DNA of 62,129 nucleotides from Anaerolineales bacterium. Lineage in GTDB: Bacteria; Chloroflexota; Anaerolineae; Anaerolineales; UBA4823. Positions 61,628 to 62,129 of this stretch are shown here, one piece after another. The stretch lies in assembly GCA_020061105.1 (NCBI GenBank), contig JAGUYW010000024.1, positions 1 to 62,129 on the forward strand. Direction: 5' to 3'. Made by a program: the position numbers and the translations under genes. The notes under the pieces were generated by a model that saw only the letters and a list, made by a program, of their open reading frames with translations, was not told the DNA's origin and searched no databases. Numbering within the stretch: the stretch's first letter is position 1; each line of letters starts with the position of its first letter.

Positions 61628-62129
61628 ATGAAGAAACTGAATCTGCTTTTGATCGTCGCCATGCTGGCCGCTGCTTTGGTAGCCGCCAACCCGCCTGGCA
61701 AACTGGTGGGCCTGCATATCATCAATGCCTCGGGCGACACTGTGTACATGAAGTTGGAAGGCCGCGGCACGGGTGCGTTCTATTACCTGACCATCCCGCG
61801 TGCAACCTCCAAGCACTTCACCGTCTTGGTTGACAGCTATCGCCGCACCACCTGGGCATGTGGCGGCATCCGCAGCACCGGCAGTCTGATCATGAGTGGC
61901 CAGGTCAAGCTCAAATTCGTCCCCTGCGGACGTTTTCCGTTGGTTGTGAACTACCACTGGTTCCACGGCGTGTTGCACCTGAAGCCGAACTTCGGCGAGC
62001 CGACCCAGGAAAAGGTTGTCTTCTTCCAGGCTTACAACAATTCTGTATGGGTGAAGCGCACCACCGCCGCTTTCCCGATCGTCCCGATTTGGCTCAGATA
62101 TAAAGCCGCTGTTGCTTGGCGCACCACCC
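61628..62129 (+). CDS. Secreted protein, 3' end outside window
   Basis: The open reading frame runs off the right edge (167 codons seen). A signal peptide MKKLNLLLIVAMLAAALVAA is followed by a beta-rich, basic sequence including GLHIINASGDTVYMKLEG, FYYLTIPRATSKHFTVLVDS and TWACGGI. I recognise no family. ATG 61628 is nine bases after AAGGAG; ATG 61622, six bases earlier, is too close. A near-perfect promoter precedes it, so the protein is likely abundant. The mature domain may be a surface or envelope component; its function is unknown. Confidence 0.75.
   Translation, partial: MKKLNLLLIVAMLAAALVAANPPGKLVGLHIINASGDTVYMKLEGRGTGAFYYLTIPRATSKHFTVLVDSYRRTTWACGGIRSTGSLIMSGQVKLKFVPCGRFPLVVNYHWFHGVLHLKPNFGEPTQEKVVFFQAYNNSVWVKRTTAAFPIVPIWLRYKAAVAWRTT

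Overview
This window most likely comes from the chromosome of a Chloroflexota bacterium of the Anaerolineae type. That is an inference from moderately GC-rich coding sequence, lipoproteins and LysM/sortase proteins with Thr-Pro linkers, a class E-like sortase, and a 14-gene nuoA-N operon. No phylogeny could be run. I see no CRISPR array, insertion sequence, prophage, rRNA or tRNA gene. All recognised genes look intact except the last, which is cut by the right edge.

Layout. 0.1-2.6 kb: UPF0173 metal-dependent hydrolase, sulfite-oxidase-like molybdoprotein, RNase Z. 2.6-6.4 kb: FtsK translocase and a CapA-like lipoprotein. 6.4-15.1 kb: a long minus-strand array with three related zinc-ribbon proteins, a phospholipase-D lipoprotein, a Ser/Asp/Gly/Trp repeat protein, a DUF4178-like protein, a small membrane protein and a HerA-like ATPase, then SixA and an ICMT-like protein. 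This array is the best candidate for an undescribed system. 15.2-19.8 kb: adenine phosphoribosyltransferase, a THUMP-like methyltransferase, and a membrane-lipid-type cluster (EamA half-transporter, FAD oxidoreductase, UPF0104 flippase-like protein). 19.9-26.4 kb: envelope proteins (propeller protein, thioredoxin-like, LysM, sortase, small membrane protein, AI-2E-type permease) and PanE. 26.4-30.4 kb: dnaA and dnaK, divergent across a 740-base regulatory gap. 30.5-34.7 kb: small membrane protein, selA, M24 peptidase, tsaD. 34.7-39.2 kb: two glycosyltransferases flanking a heparinase-like protein, on the minus strand. 39.3-45.1 kb: Nudix hydrolase, three small membrane proteins, dnaG and rpoD. 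45.2-60.2 kb: complete nuoA-N respiratory complex I operon. 60.3 kb to end: TPR lipoprotein and a truncated secreted protein behind a near-consensus promoter.

The sequence also shows a pattern in transcription and translation starts. Promoters repeatedly use an extended -10 of the form TGN-TATAAT. At six genes the -10 ends only 6-7 bases before the ATG with no Shine-Dalgarno sequence, which predicts leaderless mRNAs. Other genes in the same window have clear AGGAGG-type sites, so both modes of initiation seem to coexist.
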